A stretch of 25,822 bases of DNA from Chara braunii (taxonomy: Eukaryota > Streptophyta > Charophyceae > Charales > Characeae), in assembly GCA_003427395.1 (NCBI GenBank), contig BFEA01000505.1, positions 239,789-265,610 on the forward strand. The letters run 5' to 3'. Under the pieces are notes generated by a model. That model was not told where the DNA came from. It did not search any database and was given only the letters and a program-made list of their open reading frames with translations. The position numbers and the translations under genes were made by a program. Shown here piece after piece: positions 1 to 8,839 of the stretch. Position 1 is the first letter of the stretch, and each line of letters starts with the position of its first letter.

Positions 1-579
1 CTCTCTCTCTCTCTCTCTCGCTCTCGCTCTCGCTCTCCTCCTACCTTCTTAGTCTAAGTCTACTTCTGGGTTCTCCTACGGGACTACTACGAGTAGGAAA
101 GATGGTTATGAATTCTGATGACATTGGAGACAGCGACATTGGGACTATAGGTTGAGCAATACTTGTGGGATCTGATTTCATCTGCCTCTGGAGATGTACT
201 TGACATTGTGAGATCGATATCTGAGACATTGTTGGACACTATATTCAGGAAATTTCGGACTTTCGCCATCTCTGACATTTCAAGATACTATCTTTGGAAA
301 CATTGAGTTGATGTCATCTTCCCTCTCCTCCTCCCTTCGTCTGTCTCCTCACTCCATTCATCCGTGGATGATCTCAGACCCTGGCCTTTCGTCTATGTCC
401 AAGGCCAGGGCTTTCACACCCCTGATGCATGATTGAGAGTGTTCGATTGCAGTCCGAGTCAGGTCAGAGTCAGTCCATGGGTATCAAGTCTTCCGCTGTG
501 TTTGTGTCAACTCTGTATTATCTGGTCGGTTCTGGGAATCTGTGCCATGCTTATGACTGTGTTTCACGAGTATGCAACA
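1..579 (+). repeat. RE1 5' LTR, 3' part only
   Basis: This aligns base for base with about 8269-8839. By eye there are about 28 mismatches over roughly 540 bp, i.e. about 95% identity, with no large indel. The LTR ends in ...TGCAACA and the PBS follows three bases later. About 420 bp of this LTR, judged from the 1002-bp 3' copy, lie left of the window. It opens with a (CT)n microsatellite. Confidence 0.92.
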
Positions 580-582
580 GTT

Positions 583-594
583 TGGTATCGGAGC
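583..594 (+). other. RE1 primer-binding site (initiator-tRNA-Met type)
   Basis: TGGTATCGGAGC lies three bases after the LTR end. The usual plant initiator-Met PBS is TGGTATCAGAGC, so there is one mismatch (G for A at position 8). RE2 carries the same variant. Confidence 0.85.
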
Positions 595-620
595 AGACCA
601 GCGTTGGATGACTCACCATT

Positions 621-644
621 GATTGATTGATTGATTGATTGATT
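621..644 (+). repeat. (GATT)6 microsatellite
   Basis: Six perfect GATT units follow the RE1 PBS. Confidence 0.95.
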
Positions 645-799
645 ATCTACACCTGTATTCTGTTATCACTAAATCGCAAGTTGCAATTTTTTTTTTTTTT
701 CTCGCACTTACATAGTAATTACGTCGTTAAATTATAAATTTAGGTTTTGCGACTTTTCTCCATATTGCGCTAATTAAGGAATCGTTAATTACGAGTAAC

Positions 800-817
800 C
801 TAATTAGCGCTAATTAG
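800..817. repeat. 18-bp perfect palindrome
   Basis: CTAATTAGCGCTAATTAG is its own reverse complement. The flanks AAC and GGGTT extend the symmetry with one bulged base. It lies in the AT-rich RE1 leader. Confidence 0.8.
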
Positions 818-982
818 GGTTAGTCCTAACCTAATCTAAACGGCCTATCAACCTATGGGAAGGAAGGGCCAGCCAGGCACCGCGCCAGGTAAGGCAGATC
901 GGGCCTGAGCACGGCCACATTCAAACTGCAACCTCACGGAACTTTCACTTTTTGCAAAATGCATCGTTTATTGCGTTAAAAG

Positions 983-1258
983 CTAGGCTACCAGCCGGGC
1001 TGCCCGGGTCCCGGGTGGCCAGCCCGTGCAAGGACAAGGGAGGGTCCCAGCAGAAAAAAACAAAATCCAAAAAAATCCGCAAAAAAACTATGTCATGCAG
1101 AAAAATTAACTGAACAACTTTTGCCTCAGGGTCACATCGAAATTCTTTACCAAATTTAAAATATAAACTAAATTTTTAAAATATTTTTTAATTTTTTTAA
1201 TTTTTAAATCTTTTTGGCCCGGCCGGGCAAGTGACCCCGGGCCACTCTGGTAGCCTAG
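983..1258. mobile_element. Non-autonomous TIR element (MITE-like, 276 bp)
   Basis: The left end begins CTAGGCTACCAG and the right end is its exact reverse complement. The inverted repeat continues imperfectly through GC-rich CCCGGG-containing sequence on both sides. It is flanked by perfect 8-bp direct repeats GTTAAAAG at 975-982 and 1259-1266. The interior is AT-rich with no coding capacity. An 8-bp duplication is typical of hAT-type transposases, but the terminal bases do not closely fit the hAT consensus, so the superfamily is left open. Confidence 0.8.
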
Positions 1259-1601
1259 GTTAAAAGGTTGAATCTTTATCTTCCTATTACCATTCATCTT
1301 CTGCTTACTTAGCAACCTCGTGATGATGCTAAATTCCCCTGATTAAATTTCGTGAAATTATTAAAGTTATGTTTAAATGTTTAAACTTGCTCAAACTTTA
1401 TTCATTTCTTTTGCGAAAATTCAAATATCCTTTAATTAAAATTTAACTTTTGTGAAATTAATTATTGCAAATTTAAATATTCCTTAATTAAATATTTAAT
1501 CTTTTGCCAAAATTAAATCTGATTAATTCGTATTTTTCCGATTAAAATTTATTTAATTTCTCGAAATTCGAAATTTCCGAGGGGGGGGAATTTTTTTTTT
1601 C

Positions 1602-1637
1602 TTTTTTTTCTTCTCTTTTTATCCTTGCGCAGGGGCC

Positions 1638-1669
<32 letters not shown>

Positions 1670-1687
1670 ACGGATGTCCCGAAGGAC
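1602..1687 (-). pseudogene. Truncated U6 snRNA retrocopy with A-rich tail
   Basis: Read on the minus strand, 1687 down to 1621 matches the first ~67 nt of plant U6 snRNA, including ACGATACAGAGAAGATTAGC and the GGCCCCTGCGCAAGGAT block. It starts exactly at the U6 +1 G and stops before the GACACGCA segment. Differences from canonical plant U6, from memory, are one substitution and two single-base losses in the 5' stem. The A-rich tail runs from 1620 to 1602. The copy is bracketed by a perfect 16-bp direct repeat GGGAATTTTTTTTTTC (1586-1601 and 1689-1704). Together these are the marks of LINE-type retrotransposition. No U6 promoter and no functional 3' end are present. Confidence 0.9.
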
Positions 1688-1836
1688 AGGGAATTTTTTT
1701 TTTCTCTTTTTGATTACTGTCAAATTTCGAGGTCAGGGGAGAAAGGGACTGTCTGTGCATTGTTTGCCTCTCTGCCCTTCCTCCACCCCTACCTTCTCTC
1801 TCCCCTCCTCTCGGGACTATGGACGTCAGTCTCCGG

Positions 1837-2011
1837 CCACGTCAGCATTGTGCCATATCAGCAGCGGGCCACGAATGCAGATTGCCACATCAGCCACGTG
1901 CCACCTCAGCGTGCCACGACAGCTGAGTGCCCAGTCAGCAGCGGCCACCTCAGCAGTGCCACATCAGCAGTGCCACATCAGCAGGTGCCACCTCAGTGGT
2001 GACACGTCAGC
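1837..2011 (+). repeat. Degenerate CCACNTCAGC tandem array upstream of RE1 gag
   Basis: About nine copies of CCAC(A/C/G)TCAGC or close variants occur at roughly 14-16-bp spacing. The first is at 1837 and the last, ACACGTCAGC, is at 2002. The array ends about 25 bp before the gag ATG. Confidence 0.8.
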
Positions 2012-2035
2012 AGCAGACGAAGACCAGAATACTTA

Positions 2036-3875
2036 ATGCGCCGCAGTCAACGACTTGCGGAGCGCGGATCCGCAGGAACCAAGCCCCAACAGGGACCTAA
2101 GACACCTCGGATCCCGCACAGGCGACGCACGACCATGGCTGCTACCGCTGACGTCAATGCACAAGCCAGCCCCAAGAGGCAGGTTACCCCTGCTATCCCA
2201 GTTCAGCAGGCCGATGAACCGCTTCTGGCGTTTCTCAAACGTCTCCAGTTCTACTCAGAGACCACGGCAGCTGAACTGAGCAAGTGGGAAGAGGAGGAAG
2301 CCGCCCGCCAGTAGGAAATTCAACGCCAGCTGGCAGAGGCAGAGGCAGCACGTCAGCAGGCCGCAGCAGAAGCTGCAGCACCCGCATGGTTGCAACAGCA
2401 GCAGGTCGAAGCAAGTCAGAACCAAGTTCGTTACCAAGCTACAATGGAGCTCGGCAACGAAGAAGCCACGACCGGAGGTTACTCCGACAGCAGCATTTCC
2501 GAGCAAACGAAGAACAAGAGGAGCCGACCGAGGAAGAGAGAAACAACGAGGCCACAACAGTTTTGATGGAGAATCTGCTGTACACGTGCAATTGGCAGCA
2601 ATGTGATCTGTTGGCCATGCGGCAGGTCTTCATCCGCCACGAAACGACGTTTAAAGCATTGGACAAGAAGATCGCTACCATGCAGACCGAAGTTAGCACA
2701 CTACACGCCGCCAACAGCCAGCAGCAGACAATCAACGACCAGCTGCAGAACGATGTCAGCACAGGGTTGGCACAACTATCGGCAGCTGCGTCGACGGGCG
2801 GCGCAATGGCAGACTGCAGCCCAGCCTAGGCCGCTCCGGCCAAGCAACTCGAGGAGCGGATCAACCACGTGGTCGCGTCCCTCAGCGGCATCAGCAAGTT
2901 TGCTGGAGCGTTGACAGTCAGCAATCAACTGCAGACGCTCAGCGACCACGTTCAGCAACGACCGGCCGCTGTCGCCAAGGAATGGAAGATGCCGAACTTC
3001 AAGATCGAGAAGTTCGATGACTATGACAAGACTGATCCGCTGCAATGGTGGATGGCTTTCAACGCGGAGGCGGATGTACATCCCACTCCAGAACTACGGC
3101 GGCTTGACGCACTCTACGTCCAACTTATCGGAGGGCCACAGGCTTTCATGACCCACATGGCCGTCACGTTGGAATGCACCATCGCTACCCTCCACACCAA
3201 GATTATGTGGGAGGAATTCGAGAAGAAATGGAAGACCCGGTTCATGGTCAACAACGACAAGCGTCACGCCTTGAACAAGATCTTCCGCAAGTTTCAAGGC
3301 CAGCAACCTTCACGGGAGTGGCTGACGGAATGGCAAAGACTCGTCGCCACCCCGGAGTTGAACTTACCGTTCGACGCAATCCGGGCCGAATTCTTCGCTT
3401 GGTCATGCGACGCCTTGACAACTGCTCTCGGCAGCGAATTCCAGTATGAGACCTTTGATGACATGATCTCAAAGGCAAGAGAACTAATCCAAGGTAACCG
3501 GCGCACGGACAACGAGGCCCGCCAACAGCCCGGTTATGTGGAGACAGGCAAGGTCAACGGACGCCGCAAGTAGCAGCAGTCCAACAAGGACGTAGTGAGG
3601 ACCACCCAGCCGCGTCTACATCAAGTGACAGAGATGTGGCGGCAGCGATACCACCGCAACGCTCAAGACCCCGAAGGGGAAAGCAAAAGGTGAAACCAGC
3701 GTTGGCGGACGGAGCACGACAGGCACCATGGACAAAGTTTGGCATTACCGAGGACATGTTCAAGTTGCGACAAAAATGGGGATGCTGTTTTTGGTTTAAC
3801 AGCACCAAACACATCACCAGCGCATGCCTCGACAAGGACAAGGAGAATGTCAAACGTCCAAGCTCGGGAAACTGA
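2036..3875 (+). pseudogene. gag: RE1 gag (capsid/nucleocapsid), broken
   Basis: Gag forms the capsid-like particle and binds the element RNA. The first ATG, at 2036, opens with MRRSQRLAERG. A Gln/Ala/Glu-rich N-terminal part follows in frame 2, broken by TAG at 2312. The frame then shifts near 2510 to frame 1, which carries the coiled-coil stretch (LDKKIATMQTEVSTLHAANS) and the Gag core around WWMAFNAEADVHP and FEKKWKTRF. TAG stops lie at 2827 and 3571. The zinc knuckle is in a third frame near 3780-3825 as CFWFNSTKHITSAC; the second Cys of the CX2CX4HX4C pattern is Phe. The mutations make this copy non-functional. Assignment rests on the core, the knuckle and the position upstream of PR. Confidence 0.85.
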
Positions 3876-4980
3876 GCACCGCTGGAAGTGCGGCGACATC
3901 ACTTCCCAGTCCCCGGAGTCGGCTGCCTTGCTAGCAGTCTCTCTCATATCCAGGGATGACGCGGTAGTCGCAAGTTCTCGCATTGATTTTGAGAACTATG
4001 TTGTCGAGCTGGTCCCACCGTTGAACCAGCCTCTCCGCATGCAAGATTCAAGCGCATGCGCGGTAGTTCCGTCGTCGGCCAACGAACCGGTTGCTTCGCC
4101 AGCCCTTCTATCGGAGGATCCATCACTTTGGGCGAGTCTTGAGGAACTCGACCCGTTGACGGTTGAGGACTTCCAATGGTTGCCTCTTCCCTCCACCGGT
4201 TCTTTGCCAACTCCGCATTGCAATGCCTTAATGGCACATTTGCGTGAATACTTGCACGTTGCAGTACCACCTCCGTCGACGGACGGCGGAGTAGCAGTTG
4301 TTGGCCTTCGTAGCTATCTTGCGAAGATCGACCGCGAGCACGCAACGCAATGGTACGTCGACATCGCCGCGCCGCTCCTCTACATCCGCATTTAGATCGG
4401 AAAGGCGACATGCAGTGCCTTGATCGATTGTGGAGCGTCTCGCAACTACATCAGCCAAGACTTCGTGGCACGCGCCGGGCTTGGCCCGCGCGTTCGAAGG
4501 AAAAGTCAGCCTACGCACGTCACGTTGGTGGATGGTCACACGCAAAAGTCAATCGACTGATGCGTTGACTCGGTGCCCGTGTACTTTGGCCCGCTAGCAT
4601 GCGAGGTTGTGTCATTCGACATATTGGACACTAAGTTCGATATGATCTTAGGCATGTTGTGGCTGCAAAGCGAAGACCATCCGGTGAACTTCTAACGACG
4701 CACCGTTCACGTTCGTGACCGTCGTGGCGAATTAGTTCCGTGTACAATGCCGCTTCGTCATCCTTCGATTGGTTGTCACGTGGTCTCCGCGGCGAGCATT
4801 CGCCAATCCATCCAGCGGAACGACATCAAGGAGATGGGCATATGTTTTTTTCACGCTCTCCCACCCGGTGATCAGCCGAAGACGGATACGTCGGAGCCAC
4901 GCATCATTGAGCTGTTGGACAGCTATGAGGATGTCTTCCGAGCTCCCGCCAGAGTAGTATCGGCCCATACGCCACGGGAT
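3876..4980 (+). pseudogene. pol: RE1 pol: linker and aspartic protease (PR), broken
   Basis: PR is the retropepsin-like protease that cleaves the Gag-Pol polyprotein. The reading is in frame 1. A poorly conserved linker runs to a TAG at 4393, and directly after it comes ALIDCGASRNYIS with the catalytic D-C-G-A at 4426-4437. The second strand pair, FDMILGMLWL, lies near 4640-4670. In-frame stops are TGA at about 4558 and TAA at about 4693. The linker to RT (IIELLDSYEDVFRAP) is at about 4903-4950, after which the frame shifts from 1 to 2. Confidence 0.82.
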
Positions 4981-5790
4981 CACTCTCGAGGACGGCGTCG
5001 TACCTCCGCGCGGATGTGTCTACCGCATGAGCGAAGAGGAGCTTCAAGTGCTTCGGGCACAACTAGACGACCTCTTGGCCAACGGATGGATTCGCCCTAG
5101 TTGTTCGCCATACGGTGCTCCCGTTCTTTTCACCCGGAAGAAGAACAAGGACCTTTGTTTGTGCATTGACTATCGAAAACTTAACGCACAAACGATCAAG
5201 AACGCCGACCCTCTCCCTCGGATCGATGATCTTCTCGATCGACTAGGAGGCGCCAAGTACTTTTCGAAGCTTGACCTCAAGTCCGGATACCACCAGATCG
5301 AGATCCAACCAAGAGATAGGTATGAGACCGTGTTCAAGACGCGATATGGGCACTTTGACTGGATCGTCATGCCTTTCGGACTCACCAATGCCCCGGCTAC
5401 TTTCCAAGTGGCTATGACGACGAAATTCCGCTACTTGCCCGACCGCATCGTACTCATCTACCTTGATGATATCTTGGTTTAACGTCGGACGCTGGACAAT
5501 CACCTCGAGCACCTTCACGCCGTGTTGGAGTGGCTCCGTATCGCCAAGTACAAGGCGAACAGCAACAAGTGCGAGTTTGCCCAACAAGAGTTGGAGTACT
5601 TAGGCCATTATGTTACGCCGCAAGGCATTCCTCCGCTCGCGGACAAAGTACAAGCCATTCAAGATTGGTCGGACCTTAAGTGTACTACCGATGTCCGCTC
5701 CTTTCTTGGCTTAGCACCTTACCACATGCGCTTCGTCAAAGGGTTTCAACGGATCACTGCGCCATTGTCGCGACTTCAATCCCCCTTGGT
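4981..5790 (+). pseudogene. pol: RE1 pol: reverse transcriptase (RT), one internal stop
   Basis: RT copies the element RNA into DNA. Frame 2 shows the ordered gypsy RT blocks: [83 protein letters not shown], and the catalytic YLDD at 5459-5470. A TAA at 5480 stands where related elements read on into a short linker. The frame then continues with the thumb/connection sequence (QELEYLGHYVTPQGI, DVRSFLGLAPYH). The core domain is well preserved apart from the stop. Confidence 0.93.
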
Positions 5791-6306
5791 GCCCTTCGAA
5801 TTCAACGACGAAGACCGACATGTGTTTCATACGTTGGAGACGGCTTTGCTCCAAGCTCCCGTCTTAAGCATCTATGACCCGACCTTGCCTACCAAAGTGA
5901 CTACGAACGGTTCCGGGTACGACATTGGCGAGGTCTTGGAACAGCATGACGGCACAGACTGGCATCCGGTTGAGTACTTCAGCCAAAAGGTGCCACCCAT
6001 CAACACTCTTGATGATGCGAGGAAGAAGGAACTGCTAGCTTTTGTCACCGTACTTAAGCGTTGGCGTCACTTTCTCCTCGGGCGTCGGCGATTCACGTGG
6101 GCAACGGACATCCGTTGACTTATTACAAGATGCAAGACACGGTGAGCAGCACTATCAGTCGATGGATGTACTTCATTGACCAGTTCGACTTCACCTCCAA
6201 GCACATTCCCGGCTCCTCGAACAAGGCAGCGGATGCTCTCTCACGAAGACCAGATCTTTGCGCCTTGGTGCACTCCACATTCGGCCTCGATGAGAACCTG
6301 CAATAG
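5791..6306 (+). pseudogene. pol: RE1 pol: RNase H, broken
   Basis: RNase H degrades the RNA strand of the hybrid made by RT. The domain begins near FEFNDEDRHVFHTLE and reads KVTTNGSGYDIGEVLEQ. The first catalytic Asp, normally TTDAS, is Asn here (codon 5906-5908). A TGA at 6116 and a shift to frame 1 interrupt it. It resumes as LTYYKMQD and ends with GSSNKAADALSRRPDL, the usual end of gypsy RNase H. TAG follows at 6304. Confidence 0.88.
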
Positions 6307-6354
6307 GATTTCGTAAACGGCTACAAGTCGGATCCGGGATTCTCCACAGTCTAT

Positions 6355-7560
6355 GTGGACTTATCATCGAATCACCCACCGGAAAGCAATTATCGCATTA
6401 TCGACGGCTACTTGCTTCTCCATACACGAGGCAAGGACTTGTTGTGTGTTCCCCAAGACCGCATCTTGTGCACTCGCCTCGTTGGCGAATACCACGATTC
6501 GCGGCTGGCGGGACACCTTGGCGTCGCACGCACACTCGCACGACTCCGCCAGCGATTTCACTCGCCGGACATCATCAGCGATGTCAACCGATACATTCAG
6601 TCATGTGCATTTTGCCATCGGAACAAAGGGCGCCATCAGCTTCCGTACGGCGAACTGAAACTATTGCCGATTCCTTGGGAACCTGGTATTTCCATCGCTA
6701 TGGATGTGACCGGTGCTTTCCCTCGCGATCGCCTTGGCCATGATGGTATTTTCACGGTCGTTGACCGTTTGAGCAAGTACGCTCGATTTCTTCCATGCAA
6801 GTATCATGTGACAACTCCCGAGCTCACACGACTTTTGCATTGGCTGGTTTTGCAGCCACGGCGTTCCGGAACACATCGTCAGCGACCACCACACTCGTTT
6901 CATGTCAGCCTTTTGGACGATACTCGTGGTGGAATCTGGCACCAGCATGAAACCGTGTTCCGCACGGCATCCTCAAACGGATGGGCAAACGGAATGTGCG
7001 CACCAGACTGCGCAGATGATGCTCCACACACTCATCCGTCCGGCTGAGAAGGACTGGGTTGACCGCCTTCCCGACATCGAGTTCGCCTACAACACTTCGG
7101 TGCACCCGACGATTGGTGTAACTCCATTCGAGTTGCATCACCTGGACGAAAAGGACAAATCTTCGCAGACATTTTGCTTCCACGGGCTGCCGATATTGAC
7201 GTCGCTTGCTCCCCCGCTTCTACACGGAAGTACAGGGAACTGCTGGCCAAAGCCCGCACAAACATGCAAAAGGCTCAGGTCTGTATGCAGCAGCAAACGA
7301 ACCGGCATCGCATCCCATGTCCAATCCGCGTTGGCGACCTGGTTTGGGTCACCTCCGAGGAATTCGCGCTCGAGCAGCACGTCTCGCACAAGCTCCTCCC
7401 TAAGTGGTTTGGACCATGGAAGGTCACTTCAGCTGTTGGCAACCACCCCGCGGGTCCATCTTTCATCATGGAGATTCCCCTGCATTTGACGGTCCACCCG
7501 GTATTTCACGCTTCAAAGCTGGCGGTTTACACTCCAGCCTCCGTAGCGGACTTCCCGCTG
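6355..7560 (+). pseudogene. pol: RE1 pol: integrase (INT), catalytic triad visible but frameshifted
   Basis: INT inserts the DNA copy into the host genome. In frame 1 there is an HHCC zinc-binding N-terminus (EYHDSRLAGHLG ... SCAFC) and the first catalytic Asp in MDVTGAFP (6703-6705). Near 6850 the frame shifts to 2, giving IVSDHHTRFMSAFW (second Asp 6884-6886) and HPQTDGQTE (Glu 6992-6994). Asp and Glu are separated by 35 residues, as DD35E requires. Near 7170 the frame returns to 1 for the C-terminal part (RVGDLVWV, KLLPKWFGPWKV, HPVFHASKL). Confidence 0.93.
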
Positions 7561-7594
7561 TCACACGACCCTCCTTTAATGAATGGTCACCAGG

Positions 7595-7816
7595 AGGTCG
7601 ACCGCATTCTCACGCATCGCAAGCATGGCAACAAGCCAATGCAGTACGAAGAACCAATGCGATCCTGACGACACACGCTGGATTTCATGAGCTGACCTGA
7701 AGGCGACAACACCCCTCATCTTCGCGCATTATGAAAAACAGCGACTTGCTAAGGAAGCTGCCCAACCTGCCCGCCCGGTACGGACATCGGACAGACAGCT
7801 TCGCCCTCGCAGTTAG
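7595..7816 (+). pseudogene. pol: RE1 pol: C-terminal chromodomain, broken
   Basis: EVDRILTHRKHGNKPMQY (frame 1), then after a shift near 7655 CDPDDTRWIS, form the aromatic-cage and fold core of a chromodomain. In chromoviruses this domain follows INT and is thought to steer integration into marked chromatin. A TGA at 7688 interrupts it. The tail ends with TAG at 7814-7816, ten bases before the purine tract. Confidence 0.8.
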
Positions 7817-7825
7817 CTCGGTCTT

Positions 7826-7837
7826 CAAGGGGTGAAG
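7826..7837 (+). other. RE1 polypurine tract
   Basis: CAAGGGGTGAAG lies immediately before the TG of the 3' LTR, in the position where plus-strand DNA synthesis is primed. One T interrupts the purine run. Confidence 0.75.
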
Positions 7838-7923
7838 TGTGTGGCATTCTGAGCCACACGGCCCCCAGTTAGGGCCCGGTTCCAGGTAGGCAGGGTAGGC
7901 CTAGGCACCAAGTCCAGTTTGAA

Positions 7924-7955
7924 TCTGGACCATTGATCAAGATCAACGGTCCAGA
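7924..7955. repeat. 32-nt palindrome in RE1 LTR U3
   Basis: An 8-bp stem (TCTGGACC/GGTCCAGA) and a 6-bp stem (TTGATC/GATCAA) are separated by one A-C mismatch and closed by AA. It could form a cruciform or be a site for a dimeric protein; no function can be read from sequence. Confidence 0.8.
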
Positions 7956-8227
7956 CCGGTAGGTACCAGCAGGTAGGAGGCCGACCCAGCATTACAAAAG
8001 GCTGGGTACCAGCCTCGGTGGTAGGTTAGAAGTTAGTGAGGTTGGAGTTGGTCTTCAGGATTAGCGCAACCTTGCAGCGTTAGTGAGATTAGCATTAGCA
8101 CGTGCAGCGAGGAGAGGACGAGCGCAGCAGCGAGAAGGAACAGTGCAACGGCCCTGCCACGCCATAGCTACCAGATAGGTAACGGGAAGGAAGGCTTTGC
8201 CTTCTCTCCCTCTGTTCCTCCCCTCCC

Positions 8228-8230
<3 letters not shown>

Positions 8231-8286
<56 letters not shown>
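8231..8286 (+). repeat. (CT)28 microsatellite in RE1 3' LTR
   Basis: A perfect CT run is embedded in a longer pyrimidine-rich stretch (about 8200-8310). The 5' LTR copy at the window start has the same tract. Confidence 0.95.
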
Positions 8287-8290
<4 letters not shown>

Positions 8291-8839
8291 CGCTCTCCTC
8301 CTACCTTCTAAGTCTAAGTCTACTCCTGGGTTCTCCTACGGGACTACTACGAGTAGGAAAGATGGTTACGAATTCTGATGACATTGGAGACCGCGACATT
8401 GGGACTATAGGTTGAGGACTACTTGTGGGATCTGATTTCATCTGCCTATGGAGATGTACTTGACATTGTGAGATCGATATCTGAGACATTGTGGGACACT
8501 ATATTCACGACATTTCGGACTTTCGCCATCTTTGACATTTCAAGATACTATCTTTGGAAACATTGTGTTGACGTCATCTTCCCTCTCCTCCTCCCTTCGT
8601 CTCTCTCCTCCCTCCATTTGTCCGTGGATGATCTCAGACCCTGGCCTTTCGTCTATCTCCAAGGCCAGGGCTTTCACACCCCTGATGAATGATTGAGAGT
8701 GTTCAATTGCAGTCCGAGTCAGGTCATAGTCAGTCCATGGGTATCAACTCTTCCGCTGTATTTGTATCAACTCTGTATTATCTGGTCGGTTTTGGGAATA
8801 TGCGCCATACTTATGACTGTGTTTCACGAGTATGCAACA

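Larger units (their letters stand above)
595..2035 (+). other. RE1 leader between PBS and gag (no gene of its own)
   Basis: This is a 1.44-kb untranslated stretch. In order it holds a (GATT)6 microsatellite (621-644), a 14-T run (687-700), an 18-bp perfect palindrome (800-817), a TIR element (983-1258), an AT-rich block (about 1300-1560), a U6 retrocopy (1602-1687) and a degenerate CCACNTCAGC repeat array (1837-2011). The short ORFs here overlap these repeats and are not credible genes. Confidence 0.75.
1..8839 (+). mobile_element. RE1: Ty3/gypsy chromovirus-type LTR retrotransposon, 5' end cut by window edge
   Basis: In order there are a partial 5' LTR (1-579), a PBS (583-594), a long leader, gag (2036-3875), pol with PR, RT, RNase H, INT and a C-terminal chromodomain (to 7816), a purine tract (7826-7837) and a 3' LTR (7838-8839). 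INT after RNase H with a chromodomain at the end is the Ty3/gypsy chromovirus order. The coding region has many frameshifts and in-frame stops, so the copy cannot be autonomous. Its right end abuts minus-strand integrase sequence of RE2, which shows that RE1 inserted into RE2. Confidence 0.93.
7838..8839 (+). repeat. RE1 3' LTR (1002 bp)
   Basis: It begins TGTGTGGCATTC directly after the purine tract and ends TATGCAACA, giving TG...CA ends. The last ~570 bp match 1-579. It contains a 32-nt palindrome (7924-7955), a (CT)28 run (8231-8286) and one GCCATAGC motif (8161-8168). No convincing TATA box was seen. The base after its end (8840) begins RE2 integrase sequence on the other strand. The candidate 5-bp target duplication is CAAGG at 8840-8844; its partner lies left of the window. 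Confidence 0.92.

Noticed and set aside
983-1258. Firm assignment of the TIR element to hAT
   Set aside because: The 8-bp duplication fits, but the CTAGG termini do not match the usual hAT ends well enough.
1106-1315. Minus-strand 69-codon ORF
   Set aside because: It lies mostly inside the TIR element and is AT-rich low complexity with no recognisable domain.
1625-2036. Two overlapping plus-strand ORFs of about 120 codons
   Set aside because: They run through the antisense U6 copy and the CCACNTCAGC array; the 'protein' is a translation of repeats.
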